This document shows, piece after piece, positions 26,616 to 34,005 of a stretch of 64,000 nt of DNA. The notes beneath the pieces are model-generated. The model was not told where the DNA came from. It saw only the letters and a program-made list of their open reading frames with translations, and searched no databases. The stretch covers positions 186,001 through 250,000 of the forward strand of contig NZ_JASATW010000006.1 of NCBI RefSeq assembly GCF_030405905.1. Reading direction: 5' to 3'. Every line of letters starts with the position of its first letter. Within the stretch, counting starts at the first letter, position 1. The stretch comes from Sphaerothrix gracilis. Lineage in GTDB: Bacteria > Cyanobacteriota > Cyanobacteriia > Phormidesmidales > Phormidesmidaceae. Position numbers and translations under genes: made by a program.

Positions 26616-26861
26616 ATGTTTCAAGAGTCTCATGCGGGCGCGGCGGCGTCCTCAATTCCGTCTACGCCTGCTCCCCAACGCGCTCCCAAGCGTAAGCGAG
26701 TACGCCACGTGCTGATTGGTGACGCCGAAGCCGTCCGGCTCGACATCCACCTGATGCACGTCAAAGGCTACGCCGAAGCTACGGCCTGGAGCGATCCCCA
26801 GCCCACCACTAGCCCCGGCGAAGTGGTGCGGGTGCTGATCAAAACGCCAATGGCCGAGTAG
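26616..26861 (+). CDS. 81-residue small protein of unknown function, copy A
   Basis: The ATG at 26616 follows AGGAAA by 9 nt; the same frame stays open upstream to 26541 but that part is the leader. The first 30 residues are Ala/Pro-rich and end in a basic patch (QRAPKRKRVR). The conserved core begins at about 31 (HVLIGDAEAVRLD), followed by HVKGYAEATAWSDPQP and GEVVRVLIKTP. It has no signal peptide, membrane helix or known motif. It matches the 81-residue protein of copy B at about 62 of 81 positions, with most changes in the N-terminal third. An RNA- or DNA-binding tail is conceivable from the basic patch, but function is unknown. Confidence 0.75.
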   Translation: MFQESHAGAAASSIPSTPAPQRAPKRKRVRHVLIGDAEAVRLDIHLMHVKGYAEATAWSDPQPTTSPGEVVRVLIKTPMAE

Positions 26862-26871
26862 CATCCGCAGA

Positions 26872-26928
26872 TCCCAGGGGTCTGTCAGCGTGAGCGAAAT
26901 GCTTCACGTTGAGGCAAGACCCCTGGGA
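26872..26928 (+). terminator. long 3' hairpin of copy A
   Basis: A perfect 12-bp stem, TCCCAGGGGTCT (26872-26883) with AGACCCCTGGGA (26917-26928), closes a 33-nt loop that can itself pair (CGTGA with TCACG). It starts 10 nt after the stop codon. There is no T-tract, as is common for cyanobacterial terminators. In copy B the stem keeps all 12 pairs with one G-U wobble on the RNA. Confidence 0.65.
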
Positions 26929-26984
26929 GCTAGAGCTTTGCGTTCGTGCTAATCTGCCAGTTAGGTTCTTTCGCGCGATCGCTC

Positions 26985-27245
26985 ATGGGTAGTCAATCCA
27001 CCGCCAAAACTATTTTTCTACTCGTCTCAATGGTGGGCTGGCTAATCGTGGGCGCAGCCCTGATGTATCTTTTTCCAGCGGCAGCGGACTGGCTAGTCGG
27101 CTCAGAGCAAACCCACCTGTGGATGACCAACCTCAGTCGCGGCGGCTATGATCCCATGCTGGCGATCGCCGGAGGCGGCGTTACCTTAGCCATCACCGTT
27201 CTGGGCAACCTCATCTGGTATCAGCAATTTGAAGGGAAGCAGTAA
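26985..27245 (+). CDS. small two-helix membrane protein
   Basis: An 86-residue protein from the ATG at 26985; a GTG at 26946 in the same frame lies directly behind the repeat and is less likely. Two membrane helices are visible, IFLLVSMVGWLIVGAALMYL and MLAIAGGGVTLAITVLGNLIW, with a periplasmic-looking loop containing WMTNLSRGGYDP. It converges with mutS. No family recognised. Confidence 0.6.
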   Translation: MGSQSTAKTIFLLVSMVGWLIVGAALMYLFPAAADWLVGSEQTHLWMTNLSRGGYDPMLAIAGGGVTLAITVLGNLIWYQQFEGKQ

Positions 27246-27281
27246 GGATTTAGCCGTGCTAGACTCCCGTGCCCCCACGAC

Positions 27282-30065
27282 CTAACCAAAAATATCCAGT
27301 TGCTCGATTGGGGTTTCGCTGACTGCTGATTTACCATTGCCGTTATCGCGGCGCGGCTGGCTGCGGTGACTCTTGCGCAGACCTACCGCAATCTTGCTGT
27401 GCTTCTCAATCTGGCCCATCACCTGCTGCGCCCGCCGAATCACCGTAAGCGGCAGTCCCGCCAGCCGTCCCGCCTCAATGCCGTAGGAACGACTCGCCCC
27501 CCCCGGCTGTACCCGGTGCAGGAAAATAATCTGATCCGGCATTTCCTTCACCATCACCTGGTAGTTAGCCACGTTGGCCAAAATGCCCGCTAGCTCATTG
27601 AGCTCGTGGTAGTGGGTCGCAAAAATTGTGCGGGCCTGAATTTCACTAGCGAGATGTTCCGCTACCGCCCAGGCAATCGATAGGCCATCAAAGGTTGCCG
27701 TGCCCCGGCCAATTTCATCCAGCAGCACCAGCGATCGCGGCGTGGCGTGATTCAAAATGTTGGCCGTCTCGTTCATCTCCACCATGAATGTGGACTGCCC
27801 CGTCGCCAAATCGTCTACCGCCCCGACGCGGGTAAAAATGCGATCGCAAATTCCCAGCCGCGCTGACTGCGCCGGTACATAGCTTCCCACCTGAGCCATG
27901 AGCTGAATTAGTCCCACCTGCCGCAGGTAGCAGCTTTTGCCGCTGGCGTTGGGGCCGGTGAGGATGATGAGGTCGGGTGAGGAAGGTGGAGGGGGTGAGG
28001 AAGGTGAGGAAGATGGAGGGGCTGAGGAAGTGCTGCTGACATCATCTCCTCTACCTTCCCTACCTTCCCTACCTTCCCTACCTTCCCTATCTCCCCCACC
28101 GCCTCTACCTTCCCCACCTCCCAACCCTGTCGAATTCGGCACGAAGAATCCGGCTGGCAAAATCTGCTCTACGACGGGGTGCCGACCGGAGTTAATCAGA
28201 ATTTCTCGACCTTCAACCATCTCCGGGCGGCAGTAGTCTTTGGCGATCGCCACTTCTGCCAGTCCGGCTAGGACATCGACGGCGGCGACGGCGCGGGCGA
28301 CTTTGCGGATCAGGTCTACGTGGTGACTCACCTCTTCCCGGAGCTGCACGAAGATTTCGTACTCTAGCTTTTGCAAGGCTTCACGGGCGGTGAGGATGCG
28401 GTTTTCCCGTTCTTTGAGTTCGGGCGTGATGTAGCGTTCTTCGTTGGTGAGGGTTTGCTTGCGGATATAGTCGTCAGGGGCCTGGTCGGCTTTGGCGCGG
28501 GAAATGCTGATGTAGTAGCCGAAGGCTTTGTTGAAGCCGACTTTTAGATTGGAGATGCCGCTGCGATCGCGCTCGGTCACTTCCAAATTAGCAATCCACT
28601 GCTGGTCAGCCTCCACCTGCTGCCGCAGTTCATCAAGCTGCTCATTGACGCCGGGGCGAATCAGGTTGCCTTCCGTGAGATAAAGGGGCGGCGTTTCTAC
28701 TAGGTGCGATCGCAGTTTTTGGCCCAGAGTTTCTAGCTCCGGCGGCACGGACTGGACGGCTTTGAGGTAGGCAGAAGCCGCCTTGGCCGCGATCGCGGCT
28801 AGATCCGGCAGCTTTTCAAAGGAGTCGGCTAGAGCCACCAGGTCGCGCCCGTTGGCAGTCCCCGATCCGGCCCGTCCGGCCAGACGTTCTAGGTCGTAAA
28901 TTTGCTTAAGCAACTGCTGCAGAATCTGGCGCAGGTTGCCGTCATCTAGCAGCTCTTGAATCGTAGACTGGCGGGCCTGAATGCCGTCGAGTCCCAACAG
29001 CGGCTGCAGCAGCCAGCGGCGCAGCGCCCGTCCTCCCATCGCCGTCACAGTGCGATCTAAGGCCCACAGCAGGGAACCGCTAAAGGTGCCATCGCGGGCA
29101 GTTTGGGTAATTTCTAGATTGCGGCGGGTCTGGTGGTCGATCACCAGGTATTCCGAGAGGGTATAGGTACAGAGAGGCTGCAGGGGAGCCTGCGTGGCTT
29201 TCTGAGTCTCTTCCAAATACTCCACCAGTCCCCCCGCAGCCCGCACCGCCAGCGGCAGGTGTTCGCAGCCAAAGCCTTCTAGCGATCGCAGCCGAAACCG
29301 TTCCAGCAAGCGCTGTTTAGCTTCACTGTGGACAAAGGGAGCCTGCGATCGCAGGGTGTAGCAAAACTGAGCAGGCAGACAGGCCGGTAGCAGATCGGAA
29401 GACTGGCCCGGACGCAGCAGCATACCCAGATCGGGGGCATTAGTGGGCAGCAGCACCTCGGCAGGCTGGAGCCGCATCAGCTCCTGGGTAAGCTGTTCTA
29501 AATCGCTGGCCTGAGCGGTCAAAAATTCTCCGGTGGAGACATCGGCGTAGGCCAAGCCCCAATGATTGCCTGAAATCACCACCGCCGCCAAGAAATTGTT
29601 CTGGCGGGCGCTGAGCATTCCTTCCTCCAGCACCGTACCGGGGGTGATGACGCGGGTGACTTCCCGCTTCACCAGCCCCTGAGCTTCCGCCGGATTTTCC
29701 ACCTGGTCGCAAATCGCCACGGCAAAGCCCTTTTCGACAAGCTGAATGCAGTAGCGATCGAGGGCGTGGTGGGGAATGCCCGCTAGGGGCACCCGGCCAA
29801 TCGCTTTACCTGCGTCTTTGCTGGTCAGCACCAGCTCTAGCTCGCGGGCAATGGTGATGGCGTCTTGGAAGAAAGTTTCAAAAAAGTCCCCTACTCGGTA
29901 CAGCAGCAGGGCATGGGGATTTTCCTCCTTTGCCTGCACGTAGTGACGCATCATCGGCGTTAGGTCATCCGGGTTCACCGAGCGGTGGTCGGCGTAGCGG
30001 ACTGTATGCTTGGCTAGGCGCTCAGGAATTCCGTGATTTTGCAGCTCGTCGGCGGAAACGGTCAT
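27282..30065 (-). CDS. mutS: DNA mismatch repair protein MutS
   Basis: A 927-residue MutS. The N-terminal mismatch-reading motif is in RVGDFFETF (F-x-E), followed by connector, lever and clamp domains. The ATPase has Walker A GPNASGKS at 704-711, LVLLDEIGRGT for Walker B and the ATHYHEL switch. It recognises mispairs and starts repair with MutL. A low-complexity segment (about 647-698) rich in Gly/Glu/Arg and then Ser/Pro separates the lever domain from the first ATPase strand; this makes the protein longer than the usual 850-890. The insert is encoded by polypurine-type simple repeats. Otherwise intact. Confidence 0.96.
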   Translation of the reverse strand: MTVSADELQNHGIPERLAKHTVRYADHRSVNPDDLTPMMRHYVQAKEENPHALLLYRVGDFFETFFQDAITIARELELVLTSKDAGKAIGRVPLAGIPHHALDRYCIQLVEKGFAVAICDQVENPAEAQGLVKREVTRVITPGTVLEEGMLSARQNNFLAAVVISGNHWGLAYADVSTGEFLTAQASDLEQLTQELMRLQPAEVLLPTNAPDLGMLLRPGQSSDLLPACLPAQFCYTLRSQAPFVHSEAKQRLLERFRLRSLEGFGCEHLPLAVRAAGGLVEYLEETQKATQAPLQPLCTYTLSEYLVIDHQTRRNLEITQTARDGTFSGSLLWALDRTVTAMGGRALRRWLLQPLLGLDGIQARQSTIQELLDDGNLRQILQQLLKQIYDLERLAGRAGSGTANGRDLVALADSFEKLPDLAAIAAKAASAYLKAVQSVPPELETLGQKLRSHLVETPPLYLTEGNLIRPGVNEQLDELRQQVEADQQWIANLEVTERDRSGISNLKVGFNKAFGYYISISRAKADQAPDDYIRKQTLTNEERYITPELKERENRILTAREALQKLEYEIFVQLREEVSHHVDLIRKVARAVAAVDVLAGLAEVAIAKDYCRPEMVEGREILINSGRHPVVEQILPAGFFVPNSTGLGGGEGRGGGGDREGREGREGREGRGDDVSSTSSAPPSSSPSSPPPPSSPDLIILTGPNASGKSCYLRQVGLIQLMAQVGSYVPAQSARLGICDRIFTRVGAVDDLATGQSTFMVEMNETANILNHATPRSLVLLDEIGRGTATFDGLSIAWAVAEHLASEIQARTIFATHYHELNELAGILANVANYQVMVKEMPDQIIFLHRVQPGGASRSYGIEAGRLAGLPLTVIRRAQQVMGQIEKHSKIAVGLRKSHRSQPRRDNGNGKSAVSETPIEQLDIFG
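28052..28087 (+). repeat. 9-bp tandem repeat inside mutS
   Basis: Four perfect copies of TACCTTCCC, followed by a degenerate fifth, lie within the mutS insert (27972-28127). On the coding strand they encode repeated Arg-Glu-Gly. A 9-bp period changes length in frame, so copy-number change would not break the gene. Confidence 0.85.
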
Positions 30066-30149
30066 AGGCAGATGAACGGTGGCTCAGTCTTTCATTGTAG
30101 GTCTGAGACTCAGGTGACTGTGAGCACTCATTTTTATTGACCCAAAAAT

Positions 30150-30731
30150 TTACGTCGGCTGGTTAGCCTTGAGGTTTTGAGCCGCGAGGCGCACGGTTTC
30201 GTCAATCCGCTTTTGGCGAGTCGCGGCTCGCTTGGCACTTTTGAGCCACCAGAGAATGCCTTTTTTAGCCGAGTCGCTGAAGGCTTGAAAGTGGGCTTTT
30301 GCCGTTGGGTCGGTCTCCAGGGCAGCAGCCAGATCGGAGGGAATAATCAGATCTTCCACTTCGTCATAGACTGTCCAAGAACCGTCTGCTTTAGCCTGAT
30401 CAATCTTTGCCTGTCCGGCTGCCGTCATCAGGCCCTGCGCTAGCAGCTTGGCCACTCGCTGCTTATTCAATCGCGACCAAGGACTCCCCTGACGACGCGG
30501 CGAAATGTAGAGCATGGTGCGATCGCCATCGAGCTTGCGCGGCAGGCTGTCTACCCAGCCAAAGCAGAGGGCTTCTTCAACAATGGCGTCATAGGAGACA
30601 TAGCGATCGCCGCAGTGCTTTTTGAACGTGACCAGCCAGATCCCGTCTGCCTGCGTGTAGTTTTCACTCAGCCAAGCTCGCCACTGCGCTCTGGCAGTCA
30701 CCTGAACTTTTTGCTTAGTGGCAAGCGTCAT
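30150..30731 (-). CDS. YdeI/OmpD-associated family protein
   Basis: A 193-residue protein from the ATG at 30731, which has AGGAAA about 10 nt upstream; the frame extends to 30791 without support. It begins with ARAQWRAWLSENYTQADGIWL, then VSYDAIVEEALCFGWVDS and LYISPRRQGSPWSRLNKQRV, the hallmarks of the YdeI/bacteriocin-protection family. The C-terminal part (FQAFSDSAKKGILWWLKSAK) is the family's terminal helix block with RIDETVRLAAQN. Biochemical role is not established. Confidence 0.85.
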   Translation of the reverse strand: MTLATKQKVQVTARAQWRAWLSENYTQADGIWLVTFKKHCGDRYVSYDAIVEEALCFGWVDSLPRKLDGDRTMLYISPRRQGSPWSRLNKQRVAKLLAQGLMTAAGQAKIDQAKADGSWTVYDEVEDLIIPSDLAAALETDPTAKAHFQAFSDSAKKGILWWLKSAKRAATRQKRIDETVRLAAQNLKANQPT

Positions 30732-30839
30732 TGGCTTAGATTTCCTGTTGGATATAGCTGTCTTTTGACAGGCCGTCTTTTGACATCCCACCTGCAGATT
30801 TTTAGGCTAGGCGAATTATTAAGTGCGTGTGGGAACATC

Positions 30840-32168
30840 GTGAATTTTAAGCTGATTAATGGGGTCTACCTTATCACTGGGCTGTTGGCAACATTAGGCG
30901 CACTCCCCGGAGAAGCCAGGACTGACGAGCAAGCAAGCAGCTTAGAAACTAATAGTGCTAGCGCAGCCATTAGCGCCGATGCCTTGCTACCAGTCATTCA
31001 AACCGGGGAAAGCGCATCACCTGGTATAGCTGCTGCAGTTTCAGCAATTAACAATCAACCCTCAGAAGCTGCTGTAGTCGTAGGGAAAAATGCGATCGCT
31101 GAAACCGCAAGCGAGGCTATGGCTGAAACGGTTGAGACACCCGTGATTAGTCCGCCACCTGACTATCAGTTCACCTCTGAAGACAACTTTTTACTGGTGG
31201 ATAGCGCTAGCCCCGCCTCAGGAGAAACCATTTACTGGTCACCCGCTCGTCCGGATAGCCACGCGCCTATCGGCGTCATGGGCGATCATACACATGGACA
31301 GGGAGAAATTATGTTCTCCTACCGCTACATGTTCATGGAGATGGACGGCAATCGCAGCGGAACGGATTCCTTAACAACAGACGAAGTGCTGCAGCGGTTT
31401 CCGGTGACTCCCACCCGCATGACTATGGAAATGCACATGCTCGGCGCTATGTACGCCCCCAGCGACGATTTCACCCTGATGTTCATGGCTCCCTACATCT
31501 CCAAAGAGATGGATCACTCCACTCGCTCAGGTAGACGCTTCACCACGAACTCAGAAGGCTTCGGAGATATCAGCCTGTCGGGGCTATACACCGTGCTAGA
31601 TCAAAGTCGGCAGCGGCTTCATCTCAACCTGGGCCTCAGTTTTCCCACAGGTTCCATCGAGGAGCGCGATGCGACCCCAATGGGACTCGATCAAATTTTG
31701 CCGTATCCCATGCAAATTGGCTCAGGCACGTTTGATCTGCGCCCTGGTGTTACCTACCTCGGCCAGGCAGGAGACTGGTCATGGGGCAGTCAGGCTATGG
31801 GGATCATTCGCCTGGGGACCAATGACAATGGTTATCGTCTAGGCGATCAGCTGATGCTGACTGCTTGGGGCGCTCATCGATGGACAGACTGGTTTAGCAC
31901 TTCCCTGCGTCTGGGCGGACGTACTTGGGGCAATATTGACGGCCAAGATGACCGGCTCAATCCCAATATGATTCCGACAGCCAATCCGGATTTACGCGCT
32001 GGCACTCAGTTAGACCTGGGGCTGGGCCTCAATTTTTATGTCCCCGAAGGTAGCCTGCAAGGGGCGCGGTTGGGCGTGGAGTTTAATTTGCCACTTTACC
32101 GCAGTCTTTCAGGGCCGCAGCTAGAGACTGACTTTAGCGTCACCGCTGGCCTGCAGGCCTCTTTCTAA
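30840..32168 (+). CDS. outer-membrane beta-barrel-like protein with Met/His-rich segment
   Basis: I take the GTG at 30840, giving a 442-residue protein with a signal peptide (FKLINGVYLITGLLATLGAL, cleavage near GEA). After a polar linker comes a Met- and His-rich stretch (GDHTHGQGEIMFSYRYMFME, then MTMEMHMLGAMYAP and ISKEMDHS), then alternating beta strands up to a C-terminal Phe, typical of outer-membrane barrels and of the phenol-degradation MetA/putative transporter family. Proteins with this GDHxH start are often near metal-handling genes. Metal efflux or binding is an inference. The ribosome site is weak. Confidence 0.65.
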   Translation: MNFKLINGVYLITGLLATLGALPGEARTDEQASSLETNSASAAISADALLPVIQTGESASPGIAAAVSAINNQPSEAAVVVGKNAIAETASEAMAETVETPVISPPPDYQFTSEDNFLLVDSASPASGETIYWSPARPDSHAPIGVMGDHTHGQGEIMFSYRYMFMEMDGNRSGTDSLTTDEVLQRFPVTPTRMTMEMHMLGAMYAPSDDFTLMFMAPYISKEMDHSTRSGRRFTTNSEGFGDISLSGLYTVLDQSRQRLHLNLGLSFPTGSIEERDATPMGLDQILPYPMQIGSGTFDLRPGVTYLGQAGDWSWGSQAMGIIRLGTNDNGYRLGDQLMLTAWGAHRWTDWFSTSLRLGGRTWGNIDGQDDRLNPNMIPTANPDLRAGTQLDLGLGLNFYVPEGSLQGARLGVEFNLPLYRSLSGPQLETDFSVTAGLQASF

Positions 32169-32199
32169 CTGAAGCAAATCGACACGGATGCTGGGTTAG

Positions 32200-33258
32200 T
32201 TGGCTATCTTAAGTGAAGGCAAAGAGAGTGCTTTTCTAACCCGTCAGAGAGCCAATGTGAACGCGATCGCCGAGCATTTTACAAAACATCGTCGAGCCTG
32301 GGCTTGGGGCATCTGCCTCGGACTGGTTGACCTCACTATCTTGGCCCTGGTCAGCCAGCAGCCGCTGAATCTTTGGTGGCTAGAAGCGCTGGTCAGTCTG
32401 CAAACCCAGTATGCCGGACTGGCTGTGTTGGGCGTCATCGCGATCGCTCTCTTGCGCCAGCGCTGGCCTCTTTTAATCGCACTGGTCTGCGTTGGCGTGC
32501 TGCTAGCCCAGCTTTTCCCGTTCTACCGTCCGGTGGCGGCTAGCGCCCGCTTAGAACCGCTGAAGGTGCTGGTCGCCAATGTCAATATTCGCAACCTCAG
32601 CTATGACCAGGCGATCGCCCTAGTTGAGCAGGAACAACCCGATTTAGCCGTGTTTATTGAGGTAGACGATCGCTGGATTGAGCAGCTTCAGGTACTCACG
32701 CAAAGCCTGCCCCACAGCGCTGCCAAGCCCCGCTCCAGCGCTCTGCCCTACAAAATCGCCACTGCGCCAGATAATCCCTTTGGCCTGGCGGTTTATAGCC
32801 GCTTTCCGCTGCAGAATCCGGTGATCAAGCCGCTCGGCAGCTCTAGCAAAATCAACATTTTGGCTGACTGGCAGGTGGGCGATCGCCCGATTCACCTCAT
32901 CGCTACCCATCCGCCGCCGCCCAAAAATCAGCGCCTGTTTGAACAGCGCAACCAGCAGCTAGCAGCGATCGCTCAGTACGCGCAGGAGCAGGCTGATGAA
33001 TCGATCATCCTCCTGGGCGATCTCAATACCCCCATGTGGTCACCTTACTTTAAGCAGCTAATCGCGGCTACAGATCTGCAGAATGCTCGCTGGGGCCAGG
33101 GCGTATTGCTGACCTGGCCGACCTTTCTCCCTCCTTTCCTGCGCATCCCCATCGATCATTGCTTGGTGACGTCAGATATTCAGGTACTAGACGCCCACGT
33201 CGGCAGGAATATCCACTCCGACCATTTACCCCTAGTTGTGACTCTAAGCGTTTCTTGA
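32200..33258 (+). CDS. endonuclease/exonuclease/phosphatase family membrane protein
   Basis: Up to 352 residues from a TTG at 32200; a GTG at 32257 is an alternative start. The N-terminal third has three membrane helices (WGICLGLVDLTILALVS, YAGLAVLGVIAIALL, WPLLIALVCVGVLLAQLF). The rest is an EEP domain: LVANVNIRN, DLAVFIEVDDRW with the metal-binding Glu, THPPPPK, LLGDLNTPMW with the catalytic Asp/Asn pair, and the final SDHLPLVV. It probably cleaves a phosphodiester or phosphoester bond outside the cytoplasm. Substrate unknown. Confidence 0.82.
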   Translation: MAILSEGKESAFLTRQRANVNAIAEHFTKHRRAWAWGICLGLVDLTILALVSQQPLNLWWLEALVSLQTQYAGLAVLGVIAIALLRQRWPLLIALVCVGVLLAQLFPFYRPVAASARLEPLKVLVANVNIRNLSYDQAIALVEQEQPDLAVFIEVDDRWIEQLQVLTQSLPHSAAKPRSSALPYKIATAPDNPFGLAVYSRFPLQNPVIKPLGSSSKINILADWQVGDRPIHLIATHPPPPKNQRLFEQRNQQLAAIAQYAQEQADESIILLGDLNTPMWSPYFKQLIAATDLQNARWGQGVLLTWPTFLPPFLRIPIDHCLVTSDIQVLDAHVGRNIHSDHLPLVVTLSVS

Positions 33259-33324
33259 AACTCATCTGCTAGCTACTATTGAAGTGATAGCAGTTTTGGC
33301 GATCGCCCCTGACTGGTTTAAGCT

Positions 33325-33651
33325 ATGACCCTTCAGCAGCTCCAAGCTCAACTTCTGGCTCTATCGGTTGAGGAAAAAGCGCAGACTATTCAGCTATTGG
33401 TGGCTAGTCTCAGCGGGACTTGGGTAGGTATTGAAAAGACACCTGGCGTTATGGGCGGAGATGCTTGTATCCGCCAAACCCGTATTCCTGTCTGGCTGCT
33501 GGTAAGCTTGCGCGGCCAGGGAGCAACTGAAGCTGATTTGCTAGAGGATTATCCAGGGTTGACGGCTCAAGATTTAACGAACGCTTGGCTCTATGCTGAG
33601 GTAAATAGCAATGAAATTGAGGCAGCTATTCAACGCCAAGCCGCAGCCTAA
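33325..33651 (+). CDS. DUF433 antitoxin-like protein
   Basis: A 108-residue protein. The C-terminal half is the DUF433 winged-helix fold: TPGVMGGDACIRQTRIPVWLL and EADLLEDYPGLTAQDLTNAW. The N-terminal 30 residues (LQAQLLALSVEEKAQTIQLL) form a helix. It is followed after 2 nt by a DUF5615 toxin-like gene, the usual VapB/VapC-like arrangement of this pair in cyanobacteria, so it should neutralise that protein and repress the operon (family knowledge). Confidence 0.86.
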   Translation: MTLQQLQAQLLALSVEEKAQTIQLLVASLSGTWVGIEKTPGVMGGDACIRQTRIPVWLLVSLRGQGATEADLLEDYPGLTAQDLTNAWLYAEVNSNEIEAAIQRQAAA

Positions 33652-33653
33652 TA

Positions 33654-34001
33654 ATGACAAGTTTTTATGCTGATGAAGGGTTCTCAAAAAAAGTAAGCCT
33701 TCTCTTAAGAAAGCTGGGTCATAACGTTCTGACTGTCCAGGAAGCCGGGCAAGCCAATCAACGAATTCCCGATCAACAGGTTCTCGATTTCGCTAGTCGT
33801 CAAGGGCGAGCTGTTCTGACTGTAAACAGAGCTGATTTCATTCGCTTGCATAAGCAAAATTCAAATCATGCAGGCATTGTTGTTTGCACCGAAGATTTAG
33901 ATCGTCAGCGTCTTGCTAATCGTATTCATGACGCTGTTTCAGAGGTTGCAGACTTGACTGGTAAGCTAATTCGGATCAATCGACCCTCTATTACGGAATA
34001 A
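33654..34001 (+). CDS. DUF5615 PIN-like toxin
   Basis: A 115-residue PIN-like protein. The acidic residues expected in the active site are seen: FYADEGF at the start, RAVLTVNRADFIRLH in the middle, and CTEDLDRQRL. It probably is a ribonuclease-like toxin paired with the DUF433 protein immediately upstream. It ends 5 bp before the convergent cbiG-cbiH stop. Confidence 0.84.
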   Translation: MTSFYADEGFSKKVSLLLRKLGHNVLTVQEAGQANQRIPDQQVLDFASRQGRAVLTVNRADFIRLHKQNSNHAGIVVCTEDLDRQRLANRIHDAVSEVADLTGKLIRINRPSITE

Positions 34002-34005
34002 GCTT

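Larger units (their letters stand above)
26352..26931 (+). repeat. duplicated transcription unit, copy A
   Basis: This 580-bp unit recurs inverted at 44714-45294. Both copies hold, in the same order, a promoter, a structured leader, an 81-codon gene and a 3' hairpin. Similarity starts sharply at CTCCACGG and ends just after CCCTGGGAGCT. Outside these points the flanks are unrelated. No terminal inverted repeats, target-site duplication or transposase are seen, so it does not look like an insertion sequence. Confidence 0.9.

Noticed and set aside
26541..26861. Longer 106-codon reading of the small gene in both copies (starting inside the leader).
   Set aside because: The upstream 25 codons are the ribosome-site hairpin region and are identical at the nucleotide level, including silent sites. 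A good ribosome site stands before the inner ATG at 26616.
26352..26931. The duplicated unit as a MITE or insertion sequence.
   Set aside because: No terminal inverted repeats at the boundaries and no obvious target duplication; the only inverted repeats are internal RNA-type hairpins.
28052..28087. Tandem array in mutS as a CRISPR or a phase-variation switch.
   Set aside because: Units are 9 bp without spacers, so not CRISPR; the period is a multiple of three, so length change would not switch the frame.
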